A stretch of DNA of 64,000 nt from Pseudomonadota bacterium (GCA_021792555.1 JAJYUL010000011.1:1-64000), one strand, 5' to 3'. Counted from the first letter of the stretch, positions 17,220-26,334 are shown. Made by a program: numbers and translations. Notes: generated from the letters alone by a model not told the origin.

Positions 17220-17585
17220 TCAGACGCCGCAAAATTCGTCGTGCAGGACTCCCAGCAGGCGCGTGACGATGCCCGGAGCGAGCGAGTAGTAGACCGTCTG
17301 CGACTGGCGCTCGGTGCGCACCATGCCCGCCTTGCGCAGCACCGCCAGATGCTGCGAGAGGGCAGACTGGCTGAGATTCACCCGCTCGTTCAGCTGACCG
17401 ACCGACAGGGGCTGGGGCACGAGATGGCACAGGATCATGAGGCGCTGTTCGTTGGCCAGTGCGCGCAGCACGCCGGCCGCCTCAAGGCAGTGTGGCTGCA
17501 TGTCACGGGCGGCGTGCAGCAGCGAGGCGCCCGCCGGCGCCCCGGGCTTGCGGCTTCTCGGTACGGATGGCTGCGGCGTTCGCAT
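17220..17585 (-). CDS. ArsR-family repressor of the BigR/SqrR (persulfide-sensing) type
   Basis: The 121-residue winged-helix protein reads ALANEQRLMILCHL, LSVGQLNERVNLSQSALSQHLAVLR and QTVYYSLAP, ending DEFCGV. Cys53 and Cys119 are 66 residues apart, the same spacing as the redox pair in BigR and SqrR, which form a tetrasulfide link on exposure to persulfide and leave DNA. Metal-binding motifs of ArsR/SmtB are absent. A third Cys (33) lies in the N-terminal extension. The gene is divergent from a run that includes DUF2892 and SQR, the usual BigR/SqrR targets, and two inverted repeats overlap the promoter between them. Confidence 0.88.
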   Translation of the reverse strand: MRTPQPSVPRSRKPGAPAGASLLHAARDMQPHCLEAAGVLRALANEQRLMILCHLVPQPLSVGQLNERVNLSQSALSQHLAVLRKAGMVRTERQSQTVYYSLAPGIVTRLLGVLHDEFCGV

Positions 17586-17623
17586 GCCAGGGCAGTCTAA
17601 ACCACCATGCAGGAAATTACCAC

Positions 17624-17651
17624 TTGCTAAATTAGCAGTCGCTAATATACT
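17624..17651 (+). promoter_or_regulatory. Promoter of the SQR-RND operon
   Basis: TTGCTA (17624-17629, 4 of 6 to the -35 consensus) and TATACT (17646-17651, 5 of 6 to the -10 consensus) are separated by 16 bp. The DUF2892 start at 17700 follows with a GGGAGAAA-like ribosome site (about 17689-17695). This is the most AT-rich stretch in the neighbourhood. Both inverted repeats listed next lie between and over the two boxes. Confidence 0.7.
17625..17645. promoter_or_regulatory. Overlapping palindromes, probable ArsR/BigR operator
   Basis: TGCTAAATTAGCA (17625-17637) is a perfect palindrome with six-base arms and one central base. TTAGCAGTCGCTAA (17632-17645) is a second palindrome with five-base arms around AGTC. 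They share the TTAGC half-site at 17632-17636, giving three TTAGC/GCTAA half-sites in 21 bp. They occupy the -35 to -10 spacer, an ideal place for a repressor, between the divergent ArsR gene and its presumed target operon. Confidence 0.72.
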
Positions 17652-17699
17652 AGCGGCCCGTCGGCTGGTCCGAGCCGACGCATTTCGTGGGAGAAAGTC

Positions 17700-17900
17700 A
17701 TGTCAGTCGATCGGTTGGTATTTGCCTTTGCGGGCAGCTTCGTGTTGATCGGTGTGCTGCTGGCGTGGCTCGCGAGCCCCTGGTGGCTGCTCGTGCCCGC
17801 GTTCGTCGGGGTGAACATGCTGCAGTCCGCCTTCACGGGCTTCTGCCCGCTGGCGAGGATTCTGAAGCGCTTCGGCGTGAAGCCCGGCGCAGCGTTTTAA
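17700..17900 (+). CDS. DUF2892 inner-membrane protein (YgaP-type membrane domain)
   Basis: The 66-residue protein has two membrane helices (about 7-24 and 28-45) and the family ending [22 protein letters not shown], which is the DUF2892 signature. This domain often occurs fused or next to rhodanese (as in YgaP) and is a standard member of BigR/SqrR regulons. Its Cys49 lies in the FTGFCP motif. It is the first gene after the operator and is followed 17 bp later by the RND adaptor. Role: probably handling of sulfane sulfur at the membrane; not proven for any homologue I can name. Confidence 0.9.
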   Translation: MSVDRLVFAFAGSFVLIGVLLAWLASPWWLLVPAFVGVNMLQSAFTGFCPLARILKRFGVKPGAAF

Positions 17901-17917
17901 GCCGAGCGGAGTGCACG

Positions 17918-18997
17918 ATGAACGGACGTGGACTTCTGGCGGTTGTCGCGGCGTGCGCTGCAGCTGGCGCACTGGCCGCCTGCAGTGCCAAGCATGCGCC
18001 CCCGCCGCGCTCGAGCGCTGAGCCGCTTGCCTCGGTGCGTGTCGAGTTCGAGCGCACGGCGGCCGAGCAGCGCTTCGACGGCGTCGTGCAGGCGGTCGAT
18101 CGCGCGACCCTGACCGCACAGACCGCCGGCCGCGTCGCGGCGATCTACCACCACGTCGATGACTTCGTGCCCTCCGGCGCGCTGCTGATGCGGCTGCGCG
18201 CGACCATCCAGCGTGCGGATCTTGGCCAGGCCCGCGCCGCGCTGCGTGCCGCGCAGGCCCGCGCCACGGAAGCGCAGAAGCGCTATCGGCGCATTCGCGC
18301 CATGTACGAGCAGCAGGTCGTGCCGAAGGCGGATCTGGACAGCGTGACCGCCGCGCGCGATGCGGCCGTGGCGGCGCTCAACAGCGCGCGTGCGGCGGTC
18401 GCGAGCGCAACCGAAGGCGTCGACTACACCGAGATCCGTGCCCCGTATGCCGGAGTGCTGACCCGGCGGCTGGTCCAGGTGGGCGAGGCGGTCGCCCCGG
18501 GCACGCCATTGCTCGGATTTGCCTCGCTGCGCTCGCTGCGTGTCGTGGTGAGCATTCCGGAGTCGCTCGCCAACACCGTGCGGCGCGTGGGCCGGGCGAC
18601 CATCTCCTTCGACGACAGGACCATTCCCGCGGCGCACGTTACGGTCTTTCCGGTCGCCTCGCCCCAATCCAACACCTTCAAGGTGCACCTGGCCATGCCC
18701 GGCCCGGTGCCGGGCCTGTACCCGGGAATGGTGGTGCGCGCCGCCTTCGACACCGGCGAGCACGCACAGTTGCTGGTGCCGCAGCGCTCGATCGTGCGGC
18801 GCAGCGAGGTCACGGCCGTGTACCTGGTGCAACCGAACGGCGAGACGCTGCTGCAGCAGGTGCGGCTCGGAGAGCCGGTGGGTGAGCGCATCGAGGTCCT
18901 CTCGGGTCTGACCCCGGGGGAGCGGGTGGCGCTCGATCCGATCGCGGCCATGCGGCGGCTCGAGCCGTTCCCGGTGCTCACCGGGAGCGCGCAGTGA
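17918..18997 (+). CDS. RND efflux periplasmic adaptor lipoprotein
   Basis: The 359-residue protein starts at ATG 17918. It has a signal peptide with lipobox LAAC (Cys about 23), the first lipoyl half (VDRATLTAQTAGRVAAIYHHVDDFVPSGALLMRL), a coiled-coil hairpin (about 100-165), the second half (YTEIRAPYAGVLTRRLVQVGEAVAPGTPLLGF), then barrel and membrane-proximal domains. Layout is that of RND adaptors (AcrA family). Its stop overlaps the permease GTG (GTGA at 18994-18997). It belongs to the ArsR-controlled run with SQR. Confidence 0.9.
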   Translation: MNGRGLLAVVAACAAAGALAACSAKHAPPPRSSAEPLASVRVEFERTAAEQRFDGVVQAVDRATLTAQTAGRVAAIYHHVDDFVPSGALLMRLRATIQRADLGQARAALRAAQARATEAQKRYRRIRAMYEQQVVPKADLDSVTAARDAAVAALNSARAAVASATEGVDYTEIRAPYAGVLTRRLVQVGEAVAPGTPLLGFASLRSLRVVVSIPESLANTVRRVGRATISFDDRTIPAAHVTVFPVASPQSNTFKVHLAMPGPVPGLYPGMVVRAAFDTGEHAQLLVPQRSIVRRSEVTAVYLVQPNGETLLQQVRLGEPVGERIEVLSGLTPGERVALDPIAAMRRLEPFPVLTGSAQ

Positions 18998-21900
18998 GCA
19001 CGGAACTCGGATTCAGCGGGCGGCTCGCCCGACGCTTCCTGCACAACCAGATCACCCCGCTGCTGGCGCTGCTCGCGGTGGGGCTCGGCCTGTTCGCCCT
19101 CGCGATCACCCCGCGCGAGGAAGACCCGCAGATCAACGTCACCTTCGCCAACGTCTTCATCCCGTTCCCGGGAGCCTCCCCGCGCCAGGTCGCCAGCCAG
19201 GTGACCACGCCGATGGAGCAGGTGCTCGGGGAGATCTCGGGCGTGAAGCACATCTACTCCGAGTCGCGCCCGGGGCTCGCGGTGCTCACGGTGCAGTACG
19301 AGGTCGGCCAGCCGCGCAACCAGGCGATCGTGCGTCTGTACAACGCCATCTACTCGCATCGCGACCTGTGGCCGCCGAACGCCGGGATATTGCCGCCGCT
19401 CATCAAGCCGATGGGCATCGACGATGTGCCGATCGTCGCGCTGACGCTGTGGACGAGCGACCAGAACCGCGGCTCATACCAGCTCGGCCAGGTGGCCCAG
19501 GCGATCGAGACGCAGCTAAAGCGCGTTCCCGGCACCCGCAAGGTGTACACCATCGGGGCGCCGCAGAGCATCGTGCGCGTGCGGCTCGAGCCTGGCCGGC
19601 TCGCCGCCTACGGCCTTGCCCCCGGGGACATCGCCCGCGCCCTGCAGGCGGCCAACATCGTGCGCCAGGCCGGCGATGTGATCGGCTCCGACCGCGTCGA
19701 GCCGGTGCAGGCCGGCGTATTCCTCGCCGGCGGCGACGATGTCGCGAACCTGGTCGTCGGTGTGCACGACGGCAAGCCTGTGTACCTCACCGACGTCGCC
19801 GACGTGTCGGCCGCGCCCGACGCGCCGCAGTCGTACGTCTGGTTCGGCACCGGGGCCGGCGCGGCCGTGCGTCACCTGCCCAAGGTGAGCTATGCCCCGG
19901 CGGTGACCATCGCCATCGCCAAGAAGACCGGCACCAATGCGAGCACGATCGCCGATGCGGTGATACAGCGCCTGCATGAGCTGCGCGGCACGTACATACC
20001 CGCAGGCGTGCACGTCACCGTCACGCGCAACTACGGGCACACCGCCGATGAGAAGGCGATGGAGCTCATCGAGAAGCTCATCGAAGCGACCCTCTCGGTC
20101 GTGCTGCTCGTGATGCTCACCATGGGCCGACGCGAGGCGGTGGTGGTCGGCGCCGCGGTGGGTGTCACCCTGATGGCGACGCTGTTCGCCTCGTGGGCGT
20201 GGGGCTTCACCATCAACCGGGTGTCGCTGTTCGCGCTGATCTTCTCCATCGGCATCCTTGTCGACGATGCGATCGTGGTGGTGGAGAACGTCCACCGCCA
20301 CATGCGTCTCGGCGGGGGCACGCTGAGCGATCTGATTCCGGTGGCCGTCGATGAGGTGGGAGGTCCGACCATTCTGGCCACCTTCACGGTCATCGCGGCA
20401 CTGATGCCCATGGCCTTCGTCGGCGGCATGATGGGGCCGTACATGAGCCCCATCCCGATCAACGCCAGTTCCGGCATGCTGATCTCGCTCGGGGTGGCGC
20501 TGATGTTCACCCCGTGGCTGTGCCGCAAGCTGCTCGGCAAGAGTCACATCGATCCCACCGAGCACCGCCAGCAGCTGCCGCTCCTGCCGCTCTTTCAGCG
20601 TCTGGTCGGACCCTTCCTTGCCGGCCCCGAGGGGCGCCGCCGCCGCCGCTGGCTGTACGGCGGCATCGGTGCGGCGATCCTCGTGGCCGTGAGTCTGGTG
20701 GTCACCGAGGCGGTGGTGCTGAAGATGCTGCCCTTCGACAACCGCTCCGAGTTCCAGGTAGTGGTCAACATGCCGGTGGGCACGACGGTCGAGTCCACCG
20801 CGCACGTGCTCGATGCGCTCGCCCAGGTCGTCGCGCGGATGCCCGAGGTCAGCGATTATCAGGTTTACGCGGGAACTGCGGGCCCGGTGAACTTCAACGG
20901 CCTGGTGCGTCAGTATTATCTGCGCAGCGGTCCGCGCCTCGGCGAGATCGACGTGCAGCTCGTGCCGAAGAGCGCGCGCAGTCTGCAGAGCCACGCCATC
21001 GCGATGGCGGTGCGCAAGAAGCTCGCGCGGGTGGCGCGCCGCTACGGCGCGGCGATCTCCGTGGTGGAGATCCCGCCCGGTCCGCCGGTGCAGGCGCCCA
21101 TCGTGGCCGAGATCTACGGGCCGAGCTACGCCGAGCAGCGTCAGATCGCCCTCGCCGTGCACAAGGACTTCGAGGATACCGCCGGCATCGTGGACATCGA
21201 CGATTCGGTCGATGCGCCCGCGCCGCGTCTGCTCCTTGAGGTCGAGCGGCAGAAGGCGGCGCTGCTCGGGGTCTCGCAGGAGCAGATCGCGCGTACGCTG
21301 TCGCTGGCGCTCTCCGGGTACGACGCCACCTATGTGCACATCGGCCGGGAGCGCAAGCCGATTCCGGTGCGGCTCGAACTCTCGCCGGCTGATCAGGCGC
21401 GCATCTCGAAGGTGCTGGCGCTGCGCGTGCGCGCCGCGAGCGGCGCGCTGGTGCCGCTCGCGGCGCTGGTGCGGGTCGAGCACAAGACCTGGGAGCAGCC
21501 GATCTTCCATCGCGACCTGCTGCCCGTCACCTATGTGACGGGGGACATGGCCGGGCGGATCGACAGCCCCCTCTACGGAATGTTCGAGATCGCCGCGAAG
21601 CTGCGCCGCCATCCGCCCGCCGGGATGCATGTCGTGCAGCACTTCGTCAGCCCGCCTTCCAATCCCAACGAGTTCGCGATCAAGTGGGGCGGGGAGTGGC
21701 AGGTCACGTACGACACGTTCCGCGACATGGGCATCGCCTATTCGGTGGGGCTCGCGCTGATATACCTGCTCATCGTGGCGCAGTTCGGCTCGTACTTCGT
21801 GCCGCTCATCATCATGGCGCCGATTCCGCTCACCGTCATCGGCGTGCTGCCGGGGCATGCGCTCTTCGGGGCGCAGTTCACCGCGACATCGATGATCGGC

Positions 21901-22236
21901 ATGATCGCGCTCGCCGGCATCATCGTGCGCAATTCGATTCTGCTGGTCGATTTCATCGACGGGGCGGTGCGCTCGGGCTTCTCGCTCGAGGAAGCGGTGG
22001 TGCGCGCCGGGGCGACCCGCGCCAAGCCGATCGCGCTCACGGCCGTGGCGGCCATGCTCGGGGCGGTGTTCATCCTGTCCGACCCGATCTTCAACGGCCT
22101 GGCGATATCGCTGCTGTTCGGGGTCTTCGTCTCGACGCTGCTGACGCTGGTGGTGATCCCGGTGCTGTATTACGCCTATCTGAAGCGGCGGGAGGCGCGC
22201 GCGGCGCGCGCAAGCGCGGAGGGCGCCCATGAGTGA
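18994..22236 (+). CDS. RND efflux permease of the SQR operon
   Basis: The 1080-residue protein has the full RND layout with 12 membrane helices and two large periplasmic loops. Helix 4 reads SIGILVDDAIVVVENVHRHM, the drug-type proton-relay motif with both Asp residues. The N-terminus has REEDPQINVTFANVFIPFPGASPRQVASQVTTPMEQ, typical of a subgroup of efflux permeases whose substrates are often unknown. It is translationally coupled to the adaptor. The next gene is SQR and the last is a TolC protein, so the pump is complete within one operon. Confidence 0.94.
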   Translation: MSTELGFSGRLARRFLHNQITPLLALLAVGLGLFALAITPREEDPQINVTFANVFIPFPGASPRQVASQVTTPMEQVLGEISGVKHIYSESRPGLAVLTVQYEVGQPRNQAIVRLYNAIYSHRDLWPPNAGILPPLIKPMGIDDVPIVALTLWTSDQNRGSYQLGQVAQAIETQLKRVPGTRKVYTIGAPQSIVRVRLEPGRLAAYGLAPGDIARALQAANIVRQAGDVIGSDRVEPVQAGVFLAGGDDVANLVVGVHDGKPVYLTDVADVSAAPDAPQSYVWFGTGAGAAVRHLPKVSYAPAVTIAIAKKTGTNASTIADAVIQRLHELRGTYIPAGVHVTVTRNYGHTADEKAMELIEKLIEATLSVVLLVMLTMGRREAVVVGAAVGVTLMATLFASWAWGFTINRVSLFALIFSIGILVDDAIVVVENVHRHMRLGGGTLSDLIPVAVDEVGGPTILATFTVIAALMPMAFVGGMMGPYMSPIPINASSGMLISLGVALMFTPWLCRKLLGKSHIDPTEHRQQLPLLPLFQRLVGPFLAGPEGRRRRRWLYGGIGAAILVAVSLVVTEAVVLKMLPFDNRSEFQVVVNMPVGTTVESTAHVLDALAQVVARMPEVSDYQVYAGTAGPVNFNGLVRQYYLRSGPRLGEIDVQLVPKSARSLQSHAIAMAVRKKLARVARRYGAAISVVEIPPGPPVQAPIVAEIYGPSYAEQRQIALAVHKDFEDTAGIVDIDDSVDAPAPRLLLEVERQKAALLGVSQEQIARTLSLALSGYDATYVHIGRERKPIPVRLELSPADQARISKVLALRVRAASGALVPLAALVRVEHKTWEQPIFHRDLLPVTYVTGDMAGRIDSPLYGMFEIAAKLRRHPPAGMHVVQHFVSPPSNPNEFAIKWGGEWQVTYDTFRDMGIAYSVGLALIYLLIVAQFGSYFVPLIIMAPIPLTVIGVLPGHALFGAQFTATSMIGMIALAGIIVRNSILLVDFIDGAVRSGFSLEEAVVRAGATRAKPIALTAVAAMLGAVFILSDPIFNGLAISLLFGVFVSTLLTLVVIPVLYYAYLKRREARAARASAEGAHE

Positions 22237-22302
22237 CGGGTGCCGTTTTGCGCCGGTTCGGCGAGTCACTCGCCTCGGAGAGTCTCTCCATTGGGGGTTG
22301 TC

Positions 22303-23583
22303 ATGGCACACATAGCCATCATCGGAGCCGGTCTCGGCGGAGTGCCGTGCGCGTACGGCATGCGCAAGCGCCTCGGCAGGGCGCATCGCGTCACGCTCAT
22401 CGGTTCCTCGCCTTACTTCGAGTTCACCCCGTCGAACCCCTGGGTGGCGGTCGGCTGGCGCGATCAGACTCAGACCCGCGTGGCCATGCGCGAGCCGCTC
22501 GCGGCCCACGGGATCGACTGGATCGAACAGCCGGTCCGGACGATCGACGCCGAGCACCGGGTGCTCACGCTGAACGACGGCAGCACGGTCGATTACGATT
22601 ACCTGGTGATCACGACCGGCCCGAAGCTCGCCTTCGAGGAGGTGCCGGGGCTCGGGCCGGACGGGCATACCGAGTCGATCTGCACGCAGGCGCACGCGGT
22701 GCGCGCCTGGGAGAACTACCAGAAGTTCCTGCGCGAGCCCGGGCCGGTGGTCATCGGAGCGGCGGCCGGCGCGAGCTGCTTCGGCCCGGCCTACGAGTTC
22801 GCGATGATCGTCGATGCGGATCTGCGCCGGCGCAAGCTGCGCGACCGGGTGCCGATCACCTTCGTCACCAGCGAGCCGTACATCGGCCACATGGGCTTGG
22901 GCGGCGTCGGGGACAGCAAGGGCCTGATGGAGGCGGAGCTGCGCCAGCGGCACATCAAGTGGATCACCAACGCGAAGGTCAGCTCGGTGGCCGAGGGTGC
23001 GATGAGCGTCATCGAGCACGGTGAGGACGGCAAACCGAAGCAAGAGCATCAGCTCGGCTTCCGCTTCGCCATGGTGCTGCCGGCGTTCAAGGGCGTCGAG
23101 GCGGTCGCGGCCGTGCCAGGGCTGTGCAACCCGCGCGGGTTCGTGCTGATCGACGAGTTCCAGCGCTCGACGAAGTACCGCAACATCTTCTCCGCCGGCG
23201 TGTGCGTGGCGATTGCGCCGGTGGAGCCGACCCCGGTGCCGACCGGCGCGCCGAAGACCGGCTACATGATCGAGTCGATGGTCTCGGCGATCTGCGAGAA
23301 CATCGCCGCGGACCTGGAGGGCCGGCCGGCCGAGGCGCGCGCCACCTGGAACGCGGTGTGCCTGGCGGATTTCGGCGACACCGGCGCGGCGTTCGTCGCG
23401 CTGCCGCAGATCCCGCCGCGCAACGTAACCTGGACCAAGGTGGGCAAGTGGGTGCACCTTGGCAAGATTGCGTTCGAGAAGTACTTCCTGCGCAAGGTGC
23501 GCACCGGCTCGATCACGCCGGTCTACGAGCGCTATGTGCTGAAAGTCCTCGGCATCACCTCGTTGAAGGGCACCGAGTCATGA
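22303..23583 (+). CDS. sqr: Sulfide:quinone oxidoreductase, type I-like
   Basis: The 426-residue flavoprotein starts at MAHIAIIGAG (ATG 22303 after GGGGG), with the dinucleotide-binding motif GAGLGGVPCAYGM. Three cysteines, C127 (ESICTQAH), C159 (GASCFGPAYEFAM) and C353 (NAVCLADFGD), match in position and wording the catalytic set of the Acidithiobacillus ferrooxidans enzyme (C128, C160, C356). TFVTSEPYIGHMGLGG is also typical. The C-terminus has amphipathic Trp/Lys-rich helices (WTKVGKWVHLGKIAFEKYFLRK) suited to membrane docking. It oxidises sulfide to sulfane sulfur and passes electrons to quinone. Its stop overlaps the TolC start, so it sits inside an efflux operon, which is odd. Confidence 0.92.
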   Translation: MAHIAIIGAGLGGVPCAYGMRKRLGRAHRVTLIGSSPYFEFTPSNPWVAVGWRDQTQTRVAMREPLAAHGIDWIEQPVRTIDAEHRVLTLNDGSTVDYDYLVITTGPKLAFEEVPGLGPDGHTESICTQAHAVRAWENYQKFLREPGPVVIGAAAGASCFGPAYEFAMIVDADLRRRKLRDRVPITFVTSEPYIGHMGLGGVGDSKGLMEAELRQRHIKWITNAKVSSVAEGAMSVIEHGEDGKPKQEHQLGFRFAMVLPAFKGVEAVAAVPGLCNPRGFVLIDEFQRSTKYRNIFSAGVCVAIAPVEPTPVPTGAPKTGYMIESMVSAICENIAADLEGRPAEARATWNAVCLADFGDTGAAFVALPQIPPRNVTWTKVGKWVHLGKIAFEKYFLRKVRTGSITPVYERYVLKVLGITSLKGTES

Positions 23584-24884
23584 GGCAGCGCAGCCGGATG
23601 CCGGTGGCGGCGATGCTGCTCGCCGCTAGCGCGGCGCTCGCCCTGCAGGCGCACGCCGAGACGCTCGAGGAGGCCTGGCGGCTCGCTGCGGCGCGCAATC
23701 AAACGCTGGCCGCCGCAGCTGCCGAAGTGCAGGCGGCGCGCGCGGGTGAGCGGGCCGCGCGCGATCGGCGCTGGCCGAGCATCGAGGCCGAGGCGAGCTA
23801 TACGCATCTCGGCCAGGCGCCGGAACTCGACGTGGTCACGCCGACGCTCGCATTCCGCTCCGGGCCGATCTTCAAGGACAATCAGTACGTCAGCGGCACC
23901 GTGCAGATGCGCGTGCCGCTGTACACGGGCGGTGCGATACGCGCCGGCATTGCAGCGGCGCGCGCGGGTCTGACCGGTGCATCCGCCGAACGGACCGCCA
24001 CCGCCGCTGATGTGAAGCTCGCCGTCGCGCAGGCGTACGTGACCGTGCTGCGCGCCCAGCGCCAGCTGCGCGTCGCGCAGGCAAGCGTAACCAGTCTTGC
24101 GGCGCATCTGCGCGACGTCGAGGCGATGTTTCACCGGCAGATGGTCGCCAAGAGCGACCTGCTCGCCGCCGAGGTCGCGCTTGCCAACGCACGCTCGAGC
24201 AAGGTGAGCGCGCAGGATGCCGTCGAGGTCGCGCAGGAGGAATACAACCGGCTGCTCGGCGAGCCGCTCAGCCGCGTGCCGCATCTCGATCCGGTCCTGC
24301 CGACGTTTTCCGTGGACGCTCTGCCGCTGAAGGAGCTCGTGCAGCGCGCGCTCGCGAGCCGTCCTGAGCTGCGCGCACTTGCCGCGCGCGCGGGCGCACT
24401 GGCGGATCGGGCGCGGGCGGCGGGCGCCAGCCGCCTGCCGCACATCGCGGCCATGGGCGGCTATACGCATTTCGACAACCAGATCCTCAACCGCGAGAAT
24501 TTCTCCTCCGTGGGCGTCGGCTTCACATGGAAGCTGTTCGACGGCGGCGCGGCGGCCAACGAGGCCGACGCGCTGCGCGCGCGCAGCCGCGCCGACCGGA
24601 GGCGGCTCGCCGATCTGCGCTCGCGCATCGAGCTCGAGGTGCAGGCGGACTGGCTCGCGCTCGGGGCGGCGCGCGAGCGCGTGAGCGCCTCGCGCGCTGC
24701 AACCGCCCAGGCCGCGGAGAACCTGCGCATCTCGCGTGAGCTCTACGGAGTGGGACTGGCCTCGAACACCCAGGTGCTCTCGGCGGTGACGCTGCGCACC
24801 CAGGCCGAGGAGAATTACAACAACGCGGTGCTCGATGCCGCGCTCGATCAGCTGCGCCTCGCCTACGCGGTCGGCGCCCTGTGA
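23580..24884 (+). CDS. TolC-family outer membrane efflux protein of the SQR operon
   Basis: The 434-residue protein starts at ATG 23580, overlapping the SQR stop (ATGA). It has a signal peptide (about 1-27, ending AHA) and no lipobox. ETLEEAWRLAAARNQTLAAAAAEVQAA opens the first TolC repeat, and RPELRALAARAGALADRARAAGASRLPHIAAMGGY opens the second. The C-terminal LYGVGLASNTQVLSAVTLRTQAEENYNNAVLDAALDQLRLAYAVG wording is typical of TolC/OprM channels. It completes the adaptor-permease-SQR-channel operon. Confidence 0.9.
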   Translation: MRQRSRMPVAAMLLAASAALALQAHAETLEEAWRLAAARNQTLAAAAAEVQAARAGERAARDRRWPSIEAEASYTHLGQAPELDVVTPTLAFRSGPIFKDNQYVSGTVQMRVPLYTGGAIRAGIAAARAGLTGASAERTATAADVKLAVAQAYVTVLRAQRQLRVAQASVTSLAAHLRDVEAMFHRQMVAKSDLLAAEVALANARSSKVSAQDAVEVAQEEYNRLLGEPLSRVPHLDPVLPTFSVDALPLKELVQRALASRPELRALAARAGALADRARAAGASRLPHIAAMGGYTHFDNQILNRENFSSVGVGFTWKLFDGGAAANEADALRARSRADRRRLADLRSRIELEVQADWLALGAARERVSASRAATAQAAENLRISRELYGVGLASNTQVLSAVTLRTQAEENYNNAVLDAALDQLRLAYAVGAL

Positions 24885-24897
24885 GCGCGCAGCGCGC

Positions 24898-26121
24898 CTA
24901 GCCGAGCTTCAGCAGCTGGGCGATCAGCGCATCGGTCTGGATCGGCTCGCCGCTCAAGGCCATGGCGAGCAGCTCGCCGCCGAGCAGCGGCAGCGTGAGC
25001 AGCACATCGGGCCGTGTGCGGGCGATGCGCCCGGTGTTGCGTGTGTCGCTGACGGCCGCGACGGTGCGCAGCTCGGGATTCATCTCCTTGGCGGCGAGCA
25101 CCACGAATGCGTTGTAGGAATCGTCCTCGCTGAGGGCGAGCACCGCGCGCGCCTTGGCGATATCGGCCTTGCGCAGAATCTCGGTGTCGCTGCCGTCGCC
25201 CACGATCACATCCTCGGTGTGCTCCTCGCCCTCCGGCGGCTTTTCCGCGACGATGCTGGTGACGAGCAGGCCACGGGCCACCAGGGCCCGCGCCGTGTCT
25301 TGAGCGAGCGGGCCGTCGCCCACCACGATGACATGGGACACGCGTTTCATCTTGCCTATTCTCCGCGGCTGCAGCAGGTTCATCAGCCGCTTGTCGATCA
25401 AAGGGCCTGCGATGGCCGGCAGGGCGGTGGCGAACACGCCGAGGCCGAGCATGATGAGCGAGATCGTGAACACCCGGGCGTCGCTCGCGACGGGCGTGAT
25501 ATCGCCGTAGCCGACCGTCGACATGGTCTCTACCGCGAAGTACGTGGCGTTGGTGAGATTGGTGATGTGCGGCTGGAAGCCGCTGCCGAGGACCAGCGCC
25601 CCGAACGTGCCGTAGCCGAGGGTCAGCAGCAGGCCGGTGAGCGCGTACAGCGTCGCGGTGGCGAGGCTTGCGCGCGTGAAGGCGCCGCGCGCGGCAAGCA
25701 GCAGCAGCAGCTGCAGGATGCTGAACCCCTGCAGCAGCCGCGAGGCGCTCGAGAGCGGCGAGAACTCCAGTGCCACCATGGCGAGGGTGAGCAGGAACGC
25801 CAGAAGCCACGCGAGGCGCGAGCGCCAGAGCATGCCGAAGGCCACCAGCACGAGCAGCACGCCGATGCCGATGTGCGAGGCGGCACCGAGCTGCAGCACG
25901 CTGACGCCGCCGGCCAGGGTGCTGATCGGCGGAGTGGCGAGCTCGTGCAGCAGCGGACGCAGCGAGCCGGAGGCGAGCAGGATGTGCAGCAGGCCCTGCG
26001 CGCCGACCAGGACTGCGAGCGGCACCTGCGGAAACCACGCGCGCGTATGCAGCAGACGGGTCATGCGCTGCCATTCCTTGCGCAGCCAGGTGCGCTCGGC
26101 GGCGAACCATTCGCGTTTCAT
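24898..26121 (-). CDS. Ion channel with TVGYGD filter and TrkA-N domain (Kch-like)
   Basis: The 407-residue protein has several N-terminal membrane helices (about 30-175), a pore loop with the K+ selectivity filter TVGYGD (in YFAVETMSTVGYGDITPV), a last helix (FTISLIMLGLGVFATALPAIAGPLIDKRL), then a Rossmann-type TrkA-N/RCK domain starting VSHVIVVGDGPLAQDTARALVARG. This is the E. coli Kch plan. It should pass K+ and respond to a bound nucleotide or ligand. It is convergent with the TolC gene (13-bp gap) and divergent from the TauE/SafE gene. Confidence 0.9.
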   Translation of the reverse strand: MKREWFAAERTWLRKEWQRMTRLLHTRAWFPQVPLAVLVGAQGLLHILLASGSLRPLLHELATPPISTLAGGVSVLQLGAASHIGIGVLLVLVAFGMLWRSRLAWLLAFLLTLAMVALEFSPLSSASRLLQGFSILQLLLLLAARGAFTRASLATATLYALTGLLLTLGYGTFGALVLGSGFQPHITNLTNATYFAVETMSTVGYGDITPVASDARVFTISLIMLGLGVFATALPAIAGPLIDKRLMNLLQPRRIGKMKRVSHVIVVGDGPLAQDTARALVARGLLVTSIVAEKPPEGEEHTEDVIVGDGSDTEILRKADIAKARAVLALSEDDSYNAFVVLAAKEMNPELRTVAAVSDTRNTGRIARTRPDVLLTLPLLGGELLAMALSGEPIQTDALIAQLLKLG

Positions 26122-26304
26122 GCGTTGCTCCGTCGCACGATCCGCACCGCTTCAGCAGCCGCTCTCGCCCGCCATATCGGGGGGCTCGCGCCGCGGGCAC
26201 TCTTGCCGGCGCTGCGCGTCAGCTCCCGCACTCGCCAGACAGCGAGATACATCTGTTGGCACGTTCATTCTCCCGAAGTTTGCGCGGATGCTATGCTCGG
26301 CCGG

Positions 26305-26334
26305 TTGCACCCCTTTACTCGCCAACACTATAGC
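26305..26334 (+). promoter_or_regulatory. Weak promoter candidate for the TauE/SafE gene
   Basis: TTGCAC (26305-26310) and TATAGC (26329-26334, 4 of 6) are 18 bp apart, in the 290-bp divergent gap between the channel gene and the exporter gene. The match is weak and no operator-like palindrome is evident. Confidence 0.25.
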
